From Rhodanobacteraceae bacterium (GTDB lineage: Bacteria > Pseudomonadota > Gammaproteobacteria > Xanthomonadales > Rhodanobacteraceae): a stretch of 64,000 nucleotides of DNA. This document shows, one piece after another, positions 36,836 to 46,591 of this stretch (its first letter is position 1; every line of letters begins with the position of its first letter). The DNA lies in assembly GCA_016790075.1 (NCBI GenBank), contig JAEUPP010000049.1, positions 94,636 to 158,635 on the forward strand, written 5' to 3'. A program made the position numbers and the translations under genes. The notes beneath the pieces are model-generated. The model worked only from the letters and a program-made list of their open reading frames with translations, had not been told where the DNA came from and did not search any database.

Positions 36836-38701
36836 ATGAGCAATAACCTGCAGTACCAGTACACCTTCGGCGCGACCCCCGCTCCGGTTGCAGCCGTGCG
36901 GCCGGACCCGAATGCGCCGCTGTTTGCTTCCGAGGATGCAGTCGTCGCCTCGTTGTCGAACAGCGAATGTGTGTTCCAGGTCAAGCGCACCGGCGATGCG
37001 CATGTCATGACGTTCCAGGTGCTGCAGGCACTGGATCAATGCCGTGAATTCCGCACGCTGGACGAGCATGTAGCACGCATCCAGAGCACCATTCCGGGTC
37101 TGGAACACCAGCGTGAAGCGGTAATGCGGGTACTGCAGAGCCTCATCGAACGCGATCTGCTGATTTCCGACGCGCGCTTCACCGAGCGGCTCGCGACCGC
37201 GACCACCGCGGCGCCCGCGCCGTTACGTGCGATCTTTGTGCGTGCCTGTGACCGGCCGGCGCAACTGGAACGTCTGCTTGCATCGATCAGCGATTACGAG
37301 CGCCGCCATCGTGCCGGCCGTCACTACGTCGTGCTCGACGACTCCGTGCTCGCCAGCAATATCGATCGTCATCGCGACCTGCTGCGGGAGTTTGCGCGGA
37401 CCATAGGTTGCAAGGTGACCTATGTGGGCCCTGCTGAACGTCAGCGCCTGGTCGAGCGACTGGGCAAGGCAGTGCCGCAAAGCCAGGCCGCACTGCAACA
37501 CCTGCTGTTGCCCCAGGCCGGTGCGACCCGCTTTGGTGGCGGTCGCAGCTGGAATCTCGCCTTGTTGCTATCGGCCGGCGGTCGCTTCGTCCTGTTCGAC
37601 GACGATCAGCGTCTGCCGCTGCGGCGGCACGAACTCGCCCGGAGTGGACTCGACCTGAACCCGACCCAGCTCCCGTTCGCGCGCTTCTACCGCAACATGG
37701 AAGAGGCCTTGGCTGCGGGGGACGAACTAGCGGAAGACCCGTTCGACCTGCACCTGGACGTTTGTGGCATCGGCATCGGCGATCTGGTTGCGCGCAGCGA
37801 CTACGGCCTCAATCGGGAGTCGCTGCGCGGGCTCAATCTGGCGCGACTCGCCCATTTGAGCCGCGAGACACGCATACTTGCGACGCAGCAAGGTACCTAC
37901 GGCAGTGCGCGCTCGGAAAGTGCGGCTTGGATCTACCAGCTCGATGCCGCGGGGCGTGCGGACCTCAGTGCAAGCCGAGATGCCTATCTCGTGAACATCG
38001 AAGCACAGTTCATCTGGCAAGGCACGAGTCGCGCACGCCTTTCCTCGATTTCCTGGTTCACGCCGTTCGCGTTCGACAACAGCCTACTGCTGCCCTGTAC
38101 CAACGCGGTTGGCCGCGGCGAGGATGCGCTGTTCTCGGCGGCAGCGCATTTTTGCCACCCCGACGCACTGGTGCTGGAATTGCCGGTCGCTGTAGGCCAT
38201 CTGCAGGAACAGTCGCGCCGTCGCTCTACGCGTTCGCTTCAGGCGAGTACGCCACGAGTCAATCACTTTGCGACTGACTACATCCAGCGCCAGTTCGGCA
38301 ACTTCCTGGCCAGCGACGCAGCGCAGCGGCTTGGTCTGCTGGCGGACATCTTCCGCGATCTTGCCGGTGCAGGCGAGGCGGCTCGCATTACGCATCTGCG
38401 CGAATACCTCAACTATGTGCGTGCGGACGCGATCGAGCGTCTGCAGCAACAGTTCGAGGTGGCGAGTGATGCGCCGGTCTACTGGCAAGCTGATGTGCGC
38501 AGCATCATCGACGCGAATGGCCGCGCGCTGATCGCAAAGGCACCGCCACGCCTGGGGGACTGGAATGAGGAGTTTGATCCAGCCGCATGCGCGCAGGCGT
38601 TGCGTCTGGAGCTCGGCGAGCTGGCCGACAACTACGACGCGTGGCCGCGTCTCTGGGAGCATGCGCGCGAAGCCGGCGACAAACTGCTGGCGGGTTTCTG
38701 A
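36836..38701 (+). CDS. Large glycosyltransferase-like protein with PqqD-like N-terminus
   Basis: 621 residues from ATG 36836. Residues about 30-110 (SNSECVFQVKRTGDAHVMTF ... VMRVLQSLIERDLLISDAR) look like a small winged-helix or PqqD-like domain. A nucleotide-sugar-transferase-like region follows: RAIFVRACDRPAQLERLLAS, SWNLALLLSAGGRFVLFDDDQ (Asp255-257 as DxD-type metal site) and a C-terminal helical half. The exact family is unknown to me. It sits in the glycan export block, 97 bases after the methyltransferase, and precedes a GT2 gene by 10 bases. Glycosyl transfer is likely, acceptor unknown; the N-terminal domain may bind a peptide or carrier. Confidence 0.7.
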   Translation: MSNNLQYQYTFGATPAPVAAVRPDPNAPLFASEDAVVASLSNSECVFQVKRTGDAHVMTFQVLQALDQCREFRTLDEHVARIQSTIPGLEHQREAVMRVLQSLIERDLLISDARFTERLATATTAAPAPLRAIFVRACDRPAQLERLLASISDYERRHRAGRHYVVLDDSVLASNIDRHRDLLREFARTIGCKVTYVGPAERQRLVERLGKAVPQSQAALQHLLLPQAGATRFGGGRSWNLALLLSAGGRFVLFDDDQRLPLRRHELARSGLDLNPTQLPFARFYRNMEEALAAGDELAEDPFDLHLDVCGIGIGDLVARSDYGLNRESLRGLNLARLAHLSRETRILATQQGTYGSARSESAAWIYQLDAAGRADLSASRDAYLVNIEAQFIWQGTSRARLSSISWFTPFAFDNSLLLPCTNAVGRGEDALFSAAAHFCHPDALVLELPVAVGHLQEQSRRRSTRSLQASTPRVNHFATDYIQRQFGNFLASDAAQRLGLLADIFRDLAGAGEAARITHLREYLNYVRADAIERLQQQFEVASDAPVYWQADVRSIIDANGRALIAKAPPRLGDWNEEFDPAACAQALRLELGELADNYDAWPRLWEHAREAGDKLLAGF

Positions 38702-38711
38702 TTCTGCTTCG

Positions 38712-39608
38712 ATGTCGTCGCTGCCTCTGACCAGCGTCATCATCGTTGCGGCCGATAGCGGGCCCGGCCTGGTGGAGGCTGTACGAACAGTACTTGCCAG
38801 CGAGGCGCCGGTTGAAGTTCTGATCAGCGACAACGCCAGCAGCGACGGCAGCGTTGCCGCCGTTGCCGCAGCATTCGGTGACGATGCGCGTGTGCGCATT
38901 GTATATAACGGGAAAAATCTGGGATTTGGTGCCGGCGTCAATCGCGCTGCGGGGCTTGCGCGCGGCGACTATCTGCTGGTTCTCAATCCCGATTGCCTGC
39001 TGCAACCCGATACGCTGCCGCGCCTGCAGGCGCAGGCAGCGACGATACCTGGTCTTGGCGTGATCGGTGTGCGTATCCAGCATCCAGACGGCAGTGATGA
39101 GCTCGCCTCAATCCGGCGTGATCCGACCTTGTGCCGCAGCGTGGCCAGCTTGAGTGGCCTTGCCCGGCTGGCCGATCGCTGGCCCCGGCTGCAGGGAGTG
39201 GATCTTGCGCTTGATCTGCAGGCGCGCGGTGCCGATCAACCGGCCGAAGTGATTTCCGGGGCGCTGATGTACCTGCCGCGCGCAGCGTTTGATGCTGTCA
39301 GCGGCTTTGACGAAGGGTACTTCCTGCATTGCGAAGACCTGGATCTGTGTCGGCGGCTGCGCGATTCCGGCTACGCAGTCCACTATGCGGGCTCCATTGC
39401 CGTGATTCACGGCAAGGGCGGTTCCAGCCGTCACCGTCCCGTATTCGTCGCCTGGCACAAGCATCGGGGTATGTGGCGCTGGTTCCGCCGCTTCGATCCG
39501 GCGGCGCGCAATCCGTTGCTGGCGGCGCTGGTATTTGCCGGGCTCTGGGCACGGTTTGTACTGCTGGTGCCGTGGTTGCACTGGCGCCGGTACCGCCGTA
39601 AGCGCTGA
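38712..39608 (+). CDS. Family 2 glycosyltransferase, rhamnosyltransferase-like
   Basis: 298 residues. The GT-A core is clear: SVIIVAADSGPGLVEAVRTV, VLISDNASSDGSV (Asp for nucleotide), the GFGAGVNRAAGLARGDYLLV block and LNPDCLLQPD, followed by EVISGALMYLPRAAFDAVSGFDEG and FLHCEDLDLCRRLR. This WbbL-like pattern is typical of rhamnosyl- or similar transferases building O-antigen. ATG 38712 gives MSSLPLTSVIIV, the standard beginning. The C-terminus has a membrane-associated hydrophobic helix (LLAALVFAGLWARFVLLVPWL). Converges with ettA. Confidence 0.88.
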   Translation: MSSLPLTSVIIVAADSGPGLVEAVRTVLASEAPVEVLISDNASSDGSVAAVAAAFGDDARVRIVYNGKNLGFGAGVNRAAGLARGDYLLVLNPDCLLQPDTLPRLQAQAATIPGLGVIGVRIQHPDGSDELASIRRDPTLCRSVASLSGLARLADRWPRLQGVDLALDLQARGADQPAEVISGALMYLPRAAFDAVSGFDEGYFLHCEDLDLCRRLRDSGYAVHYAGSIAVIHGKGGSSRHRPVFVAWHKHRGMWRWFRRFDPAARNPLLAALVFAGLWARFVLLVPWLHWRRYRRKR

Positions 39609-39658
39609 ATCAGCCGGTCGCAGAGAACCGCCTCCTGCACGGAAGCGAAGCTGCTGCG

Positions 39659-39685
39659 CGGCAGCGGACGCGGGGTCCGCTGCCG
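39659..39685. terminator. Hairpin between converging glycosyltransferase and ettA genes
   Basis: Perfect 11-bp inverted repeat CGGCAGCGGAC / GTCCGCTGCCG with a 5-base loop, 15 bases from the ettA stop. It could serve both strands; no long T-run is present on either side. Confidence 0.5.
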
Positions 39686-39700
39686 GGGCTCTGTGCGGCC

Positions 39701-41362
39701 TCAGGCCAGTTTCTTGTAGCGCACCCGATGCGGCTTGGCTGCTTCGTCGCCGAGACGGCGCTTCTTGTCTTCCTCGTATTCGCGATAGTTGCCGGTGAAG
39801 AACTCGACGTGCGAATCGCCTTCAAACGCGAGGATGTGTGTCGCAATCCGGTCGAGGAACCAGCGATCATGCGAAATGACCATGGCGCAGCCCGGGAATT
39901 CGAGCAGAGCCTCTTCCAGGGCGCGTAGCGTTTCGACGTCGAGGTCGTTTGACGGTTCGTCGAGCAGCAGCACGTTGCCGCCCTGCATCAGGGTCTTGGC
40001 CAGGTGCAGGCGGCCGCGTTCGCCGCCGGAGAGCTGGCCGACGATCTTTTGCTGATCCTGACCCTTGAAGTTGAAGCGGCCGATATAGGCGCGCGACGGT
40101 GTCTGGTACTTGCCGACCGTAATCATGTCCGAGCCGCCCGAGACTTCCTGCCACACCGTATTGTTGCCCTCGAGTTTCTCGCGCGACTGGTCGACATAGG
40201 CCAGTTGTACCGTCTGGCCGACGACTATCTCGCCCTTGTCGACCTTCTCCACGCCGGTCAGCAGTTTGAAGAACGTCGACTTGCCGGCGCCGTTGGGGCC
40301 AATGATGCCGACGATGGCACCCGGCGGCACGCGGAACGACAGGTCGTCAATCAGCAGGCGGTCAGCAAACGCCTTCGATACATGCTTGAACTCGATGACC
40401 ATGTCACCCAGGCGTTCACCCGGTGGGATATAGATCTCGTTGGTTTCGTTGCGCGCCTGGTATTCGACCGAGTTGAGTTCCTCGAAGCGGTTGAGGCGCG
40501 CCTTGCCCTTGGACTGGCGGCCCTTGGCATTCTGGCGCACCCATTCGAGTTCGCGTTGGATCGCCTTCTGGCGCGACTTCTCCTGCTGCGCTTCCTGTTT
40601 CAGGCGTTCGTCTTTCTGTTCCAGCCAGGAGGTGTAGTTGCCCTTCCACGGGATGCCGCGGCCACGATCGAGTTCCAGAATCCACTCGGCCGCATTGTCG
40701 AGGAAGTAGCGGTCATGCGTGACTGCCACCACGGTGCCAGGGAAGTCGGCGAGGAAATGTTCCAGCCATTCCACCGATTCGGCGTCCAGATGGTTGGTCG
40801 GCTCGTCCAGCAGCAGCATGTCCGGCTTGGACAGCAGCAGGCGGCACAGCGCCACGCGGCGCTTCTCGCCGCCCGAAAGCTGTCCGACGCGGGCGTCCCA
40901 GTCCGGCAGGCGCAGTGCGTCAGCGGCGATTTCGAGCTGACGTTCCAGCGTATGGGCATCATTCGCGGCGAGGATGTTTTCCAGCCGCTGCTGTTCAGCG
41001 GCAAGCTTGTCGAAATCCGCCCCTTCCTCACCGTAGGCTGCGTAGACCTCGTCGAGGCGCTGCTGGGCGTGCAGGATTTCCGATACGCCTTCCTCGACGC
41101 ATTCACGCACCGTCTTGCTGGAGTCGAGTTCGGGCTCCTGCGGCAGGTAGCCGACGCGCAGCTCGGGCTGTGGCCGTGCCTCGCCGACGAAGTCCTTGTC
41201 CACTCCGGCCATGATGCGTAGCACCGTGGACTTGCCCGAGCCGTTGAGGCCGAGCAGGCCGATCTTGGCACCGGGGAAAAACGACAGCGAGATGTCCTTG
41301 ATGATCTCGCGTTTCGGGGGAACGACCTTGCTGACCCCGATCATGGTGTAGACGTACTGCAT
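39701..41362 (-). CDS. ettA: Energy-dependent translational throttle protein EttA
   Basis: 553 residues, an ABC-F protein with two ATPase domains and no membrane segment. Domain 1: Walker A GLNGSGKST (about 38-46), signature LSGGEKRRVALCRLLL, Walker B DMLLLDEPTNHLD. Domain 2: GPNGAGKST, signature LSGGERGRLHLAKTL, VLLLDEPSNDLD. An arm-like helical insertion and a linker (QKDERLKQEAQQEKSRQK) lie between. EttA binds the ribosomal E site and gates elongation according to the ATP/ADP ratio. ATG 41362 gives the family start MQYVYTMIGVSKVVPPKR. Upstream extension was rejected as low similarity. Confidence 0.96.
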   Translation of the reverse strand: MQYVYTMIGVSKVVPPKREIIKDISLSFFPGAKIGLLGLNGSGKSTVLRIMAGVDKDFVGEARPQPELRVGYLPQEPELDSSKTVRECVEEGVSEILHAQQRLDEVYAAYGEEGADFDKLAAEQQRLENILAANDAHTLERQLEIAADALRLPDWDARVGQLSGGEKRRVALCRLLLSKPDMLLLDEPTNHLDAESVEWLEHFLADFPGTVVAVTHDRYFLDNAAEWILELDRGRGIPWKGNYTSWLEQKDERLKQEAQQEKSRQKAIQRELEWVRQNAKGRQSKGKARLNRFEELNSVEYQARNETNEIYIPPGERLGDMVIEFKHVSKAFADRLLIDDLSFRVPPGAIVGIIGPNGAGKSTFFKLLTGVEKVDKGEIVVGQTVQLAYVDQSREKLEGNNTVWQEVSGGSDMITVGKYQTPSRAYIGRFNFKGQDQQKIVGQLSGGERGRLHLAKTLMQGGNVLLLDEPSNDLDVETLRALEEALLEFPGCAMVISHDRWFLDRIATHILAFEGDSHVEFFTGNYREYEEDKKRRLGDEAAKPHRVRYKKLA

Positions 41363-41435
41363 GGGAAGCGTGTTCCGGAGGCGGAAAAGTTCGCGATTAT
41401 CCTCGATAGGGCCGCCCCGCCACCAGCACAAACGC

Positions 41436-42425
41436 TTATTCCGGTTCGGGCGTGATTAGCCAGTGGCCGATCCAGTCGTAGATGGGCTCAACCAGCGCGG
41501 CATCGGCGCAGACCAGCGCACCGGGTCGGAACCTGGCCTGTGCGGCAGCCGGTGTCAGTTCGGGGAACTTCTGCAGAAAGCGTTGCGCATAGTGCTGCCA
41601 GCTTGCGGAAAAGTCGCCGCCGGAGGCGTGCCAGAGCAGCAGGTCCAGCGCGATTGCACAGCGCAACCCGGCGCGGTGAGCGCGCCAGCTCAGATCCAGG
41701 TCGTAAAAATGAAATCCGTCGAAGGTCTCGGCGTCGAAACCCAGGGCAAGTAGAGCGTCACGTCGTCCGGCGAGAAACAGGCCGTCCAGAGCTTGCGCGC
41801 CGTCTATCACCGGGCCGCGTGTGCCCAGCAACCCCAGCAGCCAGCCAGAGCCGTATGGCTGGCATACCCACGAGGCCACGTGCGGTGGCCCTGACCAGAA
41901 CCAGGTCGGGCCGGTGAGCCGGTCGCTGCCGGCGACACCAATCAGGTCATGCGTTGCCAGCCGCTGGCGCAGGCGCGTTGCGAAGTGCCGGCTGAGTATG
42001 CCGATGTCGTCGTGGCACAGCACGACCAGCTCGCCGTGGGCACGCGCGAGTCCACGGCGATAACCCTCGTTGAGAGAGCGCGCATCGCCAATATGAATAA
42101 GCTCCCAGTCCTCGCCCGCCAGTTCGCGCTGCAGGTCGACACACAGGCGCTGGAGCCGGGAAGGATCAATGCTGCAGACCACGACCGAAATCGCACCCTG
42201 CGCCAGCGGGCCTGCTGCAGGTTGCGGGGCCAGACTGCCTGCGGCCACCAGTTGCGCGGCGCATTCGAGCAGGCCTTGCGCCGCCAGGGGCTGGCTCGGG
42301 TCGGCAAGCCAGGCGCTACGCAACGCGGCGGCAGCAGCGGACCAATTGCCGGCCCGGCCTGCAGCAACGCCTTGTTGCAGCAGTGCTGCCGCGTAGGCAG
42401 TGGAGTTGGCGGTCAGATCAGTCAT
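41436..42425 (-). CDS. Glycosyltransferase-like protein with short helical N-terminus
   Basis: 329 residues. ATG 42425 overlaps the end of the upstream gene by 8 bases, implying coupling. An Ala-rich TPR-like helical segment (about 10-70) precedes a GT-A-like domain: AISVVVCSIDPSRLQRLCVD, ELVVLCHDDIGILSRHFATR (DD metal site), GLFLAGRRDAL and FDGFHFYDLDLSWRAHRAG. This resembles family 2 transferases acting on surface glycans or glycoproteins. It pairs with the OGT-like gene, so both may modify the same acceptor; acceptor and sugar are unknown. Confidence 0.8.
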   Translation of the reverse strand: MTDLTANSTAYAAALLQQGVAAGRAGNWSAAAAALRSAWLADPSQPLAAQGLLECAAQLVAAGSLAPQPAAGPLAQGAISVVVCSIDPSRLQRLCVDLQRELAGEDWELIHIGDARSLNEGYRRGLARAHGELVVLCHDDIGILSRHFATRLRQRLATHDLIGVAGSDRLTGPTWFWSGPPHVASWVCQPYGSGWLLGLLGTRGPVIDGAQALDGLFLAGRRDALLALGFDAETFDGFHFYDLDLSWRAHRAGLRCAIALDLLLWHASGGDFSASWQHYAQRFLQKFPELTPAAAQARFRPGALVCADAALVEPIYDWIGHWLITPEPE

Positions 42426-44625
42426 GCTCGTTGCGCGGCTGTACCGTATGCAGAAAGTCAGCAAATGCGTTCGCCGCTGCGCGATCCTCAAACAGCAGGT
42501 GCTTGCGCGCCACTAGCGTCTGGGAAAGTTCAGCGCGGCGCTCGGGCGCCGTGGCGAGAGCGACAGCACGATCCACATAGTCATCCGCAGAGGTGGCGAC
42601 CAGCTCGTCAAGGCCAAGCCGTCGCAGCATGGCTGCACTCTGCCGGCCGCGCATGCATTCGCCTGGCAGGGTGAGCAGTGCGCGTTCCTGCCATAGCGTA
42701 TCCAGCGTCGTGATGCCGCCGGAGAAGCCCAGGCTGTCGAGCAGCAAGTCGGCCTGCGCGAGAATGTGCCGATAGGTTTCGGACGGCAAGGTCGTATGGA
42801 TACGTAGGCGTGCCGGATCGACGCCGTACTCGGCCAACTTGTGCTGCAGGCGCAACTCCAGGCCAGCTACCTGCTCCGGCGATGCGGCGGGCAGGATATC
42901 CAGGGTGGTTGCCGGTGCGCCCGCGAGTATGCGGGCGAACAGCTCATCATGCTGTGGATGCAACTTGCACAGGTTTTGTGCGCAGGCGAGGCGGGTTAAG
43001 CCGTGGTCGCTGCGGCGTGCCGGCAGCGCCGGTTCCGGCGTCAGGAAACAGCCGCCCAGTCCCGGCAGGCGGATCAGCGCCTCGCTGTAATGGGTTGCCG
43101 CGTGCGCCGGCTCGGAGTCCTCGGCGGAGACGAAATAGTCGATGGTATCGGCGCCGCTGGTGACCGGGTGCGCCCAGGTCGACACCTGCACCGGGGCATG
43201 CCGCAATGCGGCCAGGCATTGGTTCACCACGTCCAGGCCGAGGTCGAGGAATACCAGCACATCAAGTTCGGCTTCACGCAGCCGTGTGGCCCAGGTCGAA
43301 AACGATGCTATTCCGGCGGTGTAGTGATCGGCGCGAGCGCGAAACCGTTGTGTCATGGCGTCGTCGCGAGCGCCAGTATGAAACACGCAGACCTCAAACC
43401 GCTCGCGCGGCAGCGCGAGCAAGACCTCGCCCCAGGCACGCGTGACCGAGTGCTGATACAGGCAGCTCGACACGATGCCGATGCGGCGGCGCTGCCGGGT
43501 GATCCTGCGGCTGGCGATATCGACATACGCATTGCCGGTGGCGCGGTCCAGCAGGCGGCGCACTACCCGGGCGTGCCGCTGATGCAGCGCTACCTGTGCG
43601 CCGTCCTGATAAACCAGGGCAAAACTGGTCACGCTGCCAAGGATGCGCTGTGCCGTTTCCGCCGGGACATCCTCGCACTCGAATAAGGCCAGGCCCTGGG
43701 TGAAGCGATGCAGCCAGGTAGAGCGCTCGTCCTCGTTGGCGAAACAGGGCAGGGCCGGGGTGTGAAACGTTACCCAGTGTGCCAACAGGTTGCGCGGTTC
43801 GCGCGCCTGCAGCCGCGCGAAGCAATCGACCGCTGCCGCCGTACGCTGCGCGCCGATCAGGGCGAGGCCGAGTTGTTCCTGCGCTGCTGTGGATCCGGGC
43901 TGCAGCGCAAGCAGCCGCTCGCGGACCTCGATCGGCTCGTCGCCGCCGCGGCGGGCGGCATCGAGTGCCGTGGCGCGGCGTTGCCACAGGGCCAGATCGT
44001 CTGGCGCCAGTTCGGTAGCGCGGCGCAAGGCGGCTGTGCTCGTGCTCCAGTCCTGTGCCGCTGCGGCGGCCTGTCCCAGCGCGTCCCATGCGGCTGCCTG
44101 CTGTGGTAGCCAGTCGACAAGACGTTCCGCGTGGAAACGCGCAGCTTCCAGATCGCGTCGCGCCAGTGCATCGGCGACCAGGCCCAGGCGCGAGGTCGCG
44201 ATGCCGGCGATCTGGCGAATACCGGTGAATTCCTGTTCGGATTCGCTAAACCGATGCAGCAGGGCCAGTACATGTCCGCGCAGGAACGCGCTCTGCGGCT
44301 GCTGCGGTTCCAATTTTCGCCATCGCGCCGAAGCGGGCTCCGCAAGATCAGCGCGATTCGCCTCCAGCAGGAGCACGGCCAGTTCACGCCATGCCGGAGC
44401 AAGCTGGCTATCGAACGCTACCGCCTGGCGCAGCGCCACTTCCGCGGCGCTGCGATCACCACGTGCACGCAGTAACCGGGCCAGCAGCAGATGCGCCCCA
44501 GCGTCGCGTGGGCGCTTGACCAGCGCGCGGCGGCAGAGGTCTTCTGCGGCTTTGGCATCGCCGCGCTGCAGGGCGGCCTGAATTTTCGGCGTCAACGAAT
44601 CGGACACGCACACTCCGGCTGACAT
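42418..44625 (-). CDS. TPR protein with O-GlcNAc-transferase-like (SPINDLY) domain
   Basis: 735 residues. About eight TPR-type helical repeats fill the first 300 residues (AAEDLCRRALVKRPRDAGAH, AAEVALRQAVAFDSQLAPAW, LRRATELAPDDLALWQRRAT). The C-terminal half shows GT41-like features: RRRIGIVSSCLYQHSV, FHTGARDDAMTQRF, RHAPVQVSTWAHPVTSGADT and LLLDSLGFSGGITTLDTLWQ, which parallel the UDP-sugar-binding region of O-linked GlcNAc transferases. Such bacterial enzymes glycosylate proteins or cell-surface acceptors. It is divergent from glyA and overlaps the following glycosyltransferase gene by 8 bases. No membrane segment or signal is visible. Confidence 0.85.
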   Translation of the reverse strand: MSAGVCVSDSLTPKIQAALQRGDAKAAEDLCRRALVKRPRDAGAHLLLARLLRARGDRSAAEVALRQAVAFDSQLAPAWRELAVLLLEANRADLAEPASARWRKLEPQQPQSAFLRGHVLALLHRFSESEQEFTGIRQIAGIATSRLGLVADALARRDLEAARFHAERLVDWLPQQAAAWDALGQAAAAAQDWSTSTAALRRATELAPDDLALWQRRATALDAARRGGDEPIEVRERLLALQPGSTAAQEQLGLALIGAQRTAAAVDCFARLQAREPRNLLAHWVTFHTPALPCFANEDERSTWLHRFTQGLALFECEDVPAETAQRILGSVTSFALVYQDGAQVALHQRHARVVRRLLDRATGNAYVDIASRRITRQRRRIGIVSSCLYQHSVTRAWGEVLLALPRERFEVCVFHTGARDDAMTQRFRARADHYTAGIASFSTWATRLREAELDVLVFLDLGLDVVNQCLAALRHAPVQVSTWAHPVTSGADTIDYFVSAEDSEPAHAATHYSEALIRLPGLGGCFLTPEPALPARRSDHGLTRLACAQNLCKLHPQHDELFARILAGAPATTLDILPAASPEQVAGLELRLQHKLAEYGVDPARLRIHTTLPSETYRHILAQADLLLDSLGFSGGITTLDTLWQERALLTLPGECMRGRQSAAMLRRLGLDELVATSADDYVDRAVALATAPERRAELSQTLVARKHLLFEDRAAANAFADFLHTVQPRNEHD

Positions 44626-44726
44626 CCATGGCGCCGGAGTCGGCGCTGGACGGGCTTATACAGTGGGATAGCAGGCTTTAAACCGCTAACATCGGCGGAT
44701 TCTCTGGCCCAGAAGGCGATTCTCCC

Positions 44727-45980
44727 ATGTTTGCGAAAGACCTGCGTATTGCCGGATACGACGATGCCCTGGCGGAAGCCATCTCCGCCGAACGGCGGCG
44801 TCAGGAAGATCATGTCGAGCTTATCGCTTCGGAAAACTACGCCAGTCCGCGCGTGCTGGAGGCGCAGGGCACTGTACTTACCAACAAGTACGCCGAAGGT
44901 TATCCGGGCAAGCGCTACTACGGCGGTTGTGAATATGTGGATATTGCAGAGAAATTGGCAATTGAGCGGGCCCGGCAATTGTTTGGCGCAGACTACGCGA
45001 ACGTGCAGCCGCATTCGGGTTCACAAGCCAACGCTGCGGTCTATCTTGCGCTGCTGAATCCAGGCGACACCATACTCGGCATGAGCCTCGCTCACGGCGG
45101 GCATCTGACACACGGTGCAAAGGTCAATTTCAGCGGCAAGATTTTCAACGCCGTCCAATACGGCATCGATCCGGTCAGCGGCCTTATCGACTATGCCGAA
45201 GTACAGCGTCTGGCCGAAGAACACAAGCCGCGCATGCTTGTCGGCGGATTCAGCGCGTATTCGCAGATCGTGGACTGGGCGCGCATGGCGCAGATCGCCA
45301 AAGCGGTGGGTGCATATTTCTTCGTCGACATGGCGCACGTCGCTGGCCTGGTCGCAGCTGGGGTCTATCCGAACCCGGTGCCGCATGCGGATATCGTCAC
45401 CTCGACCACGCACAAGACCCTGCGCGGCCCGCGCGGCGGCATCATCCTCGCGCGCGCCAACGAGGAAATCGAAAAGAAGCTGCAATCCATGGTGTTCCCG
45501 GGTACGCAAGGCGGCCCGCTGATGCACGTCATCGCCGCCAAGGCAGTCGCGTTCAAGGAAGCGCTGGCGCCTGAGTTCAAGCTATATCAGCAGCAAGTCG
45601 TCAAGAACGCGAAAGCGATGGCGGCGGCAATCATGGCGCGCGGTTACCGCATCGTCTCGGGCGGCACCGAGAATCACCTGATGCTGATCGACCTGATCGG
45701 TCGCGAAGTCACGGGCAAGGATGCCGAAGCAGCGCTGGGCAAGGCGCATATCACGGTCAACAAGAACGCGGTGCCGAACGATCCGCGCTCGCCGTTCGTG
45801 ACTTCGGGGTTGCGCATAGGCACGCCGGCGGTGACCACGCGCGGCTATGACGAGAAGGAATGCACGGATCTGGCGAACTGGATCTGCGACGTGCTCGACG
45901 CGCCGAACGACGCCGCTGTGCTCGCGCGTGTGCGCGAGGCAGTAACTGCGCAGTGCGCCAGGCTGCCGGTCTACGGTTGA
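44727..45980 (+). CDS. glyA: Serine hydroxymethyltransferase
   Basis: 417 residues, standard size. It interconverts serine and glycine with tetrahydrofolate, using pyridoxal phosphate. Visible hallmarks are [68 protein letters not shown] and the PLP-lysine segment [20 protein letters not shown] 44727 gives the usual start [19 protein letters not shown]. It heads the conserved glyA-nrdR-rib block of xanthomonads. Confidence 0.97.
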   Translation: MFAKDLRIAGYDDALAEAISAERRRQEDHVELIASENYASPRVLEAQGTVLTNKYAEGYPGKRYYGGCEYVDIAEKLAIERARQLFGADYANVQPHSGSQANAAVYLALLNPGDTILGMSLAHGGHLTHGAKVNFSGKIFNAVQYGIDPVSGLIDYAEVQRLAEEHKPRMLVGGFSAYSQIVDWARMAQIAKAVGAYFFVDMAHVAGLVAAGVYPNPVPHADIVTSTTHKTLRGPRGGIILARANEEIEKKLQSMVFPGTQGGPLMHVIAAKAVAFKEALAPEFKLYQQQVVKNAKAMAAAIMARGYRIVSGGTENHLMLIDLIGREVTGKDAEAALGKAHITVNKNAVPNDPRSPFVTSGLRIGTPAVTTRGYDEKECTDLANWICDVLDAPNDAAVLARVREAVTAQCARLPVYG

Positions 45981-46045
45981 GCCGCGGCAGCGTACGCTGG
46001 TGCCGGTTTTACCGAATTGCCGTTTTCGCCTTACGATCCGCTGCC

Positions 46046-46567
46046 ATGCATTGTCCTTTCTGTCAGCATGAAGACACTCGTGTCATCGATTCGCGCCTTG
46101 CCGAAGATGGCGCGGCCGTGCGGCGGCGGCGCGAGTGTCCCGGCTGTGGCGAGCGTTTCAATACATTCGAGACGGCGGAAATCAAGCTGCCGGCCATTGT
46201 CAAGAGTGATGGCCGGCGCGAGGCCTTCGACGAGAACAAGCTGCGCGTCGGCGTAGAGCGCGCATTGCAGAAGCGTCCGGTTTCCCGCGATGCGGTCGAT
46301 GACGTGTTGCGCAATATTCTGCGCAATCTGCGTCAGGTGAACGAACGCGAAATTGCCTCGCGGCGTATAGGCGAATGGGTTATGGAGGAGCTGCGGCGTA
46401 TCGATTCGGTCGCTTACGTGCGTTTTGCCTCGGTCTATCGCCGCTTTGAAGATGTGCATGCCTTCCGCGAGGAGATCGAGCGGCTGGAGCGCGAGTTGCC
46501 GCGGATGCAAGGGCTGCAGCTGCCGCTGCTCGGCGACGAAGTGCCGGCTGCACGCAAGAAATCCTGA
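46046..46567 (+). CDS. nrdR: Transcriptional repressor NrdR
   Basis: 173 residues. NrdR represses ribonucleotide reductase genes in response to ATP/dATP. The N-terminal zinc ribbon has two CxxC pairs ([10 protein letters not shown] and [15 protein letters not shown]), followed by an ATP-cone ([20 protein letters not shown] ... [20 protein letters not shown]). ATG 46046 puts the ribbon at the extreme N-terminus as in all NrdR proteins; the longer in-frame extension lies in the glyA coding region. It stands between glyA and ribD. Confidence 0.96.
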   Translation: MHCPFCQHEDTRVIDSRLAEDGAAVRRRRECPGCGERFNTFETAEIKLPAIVKSDGRREAFDENKLRVGVERALQKRPVSRDAVDDVLRNILRNLRQVNEREIASRRIGEWVMEELRRIDSVAYVRFASVYRRFEDVHAFREEIERLERELPRMQGLQLPLLGDEVPAARKKS

Positions 46568-46591
46568 ACCTCGGCGCCGGCAAATACTGTC

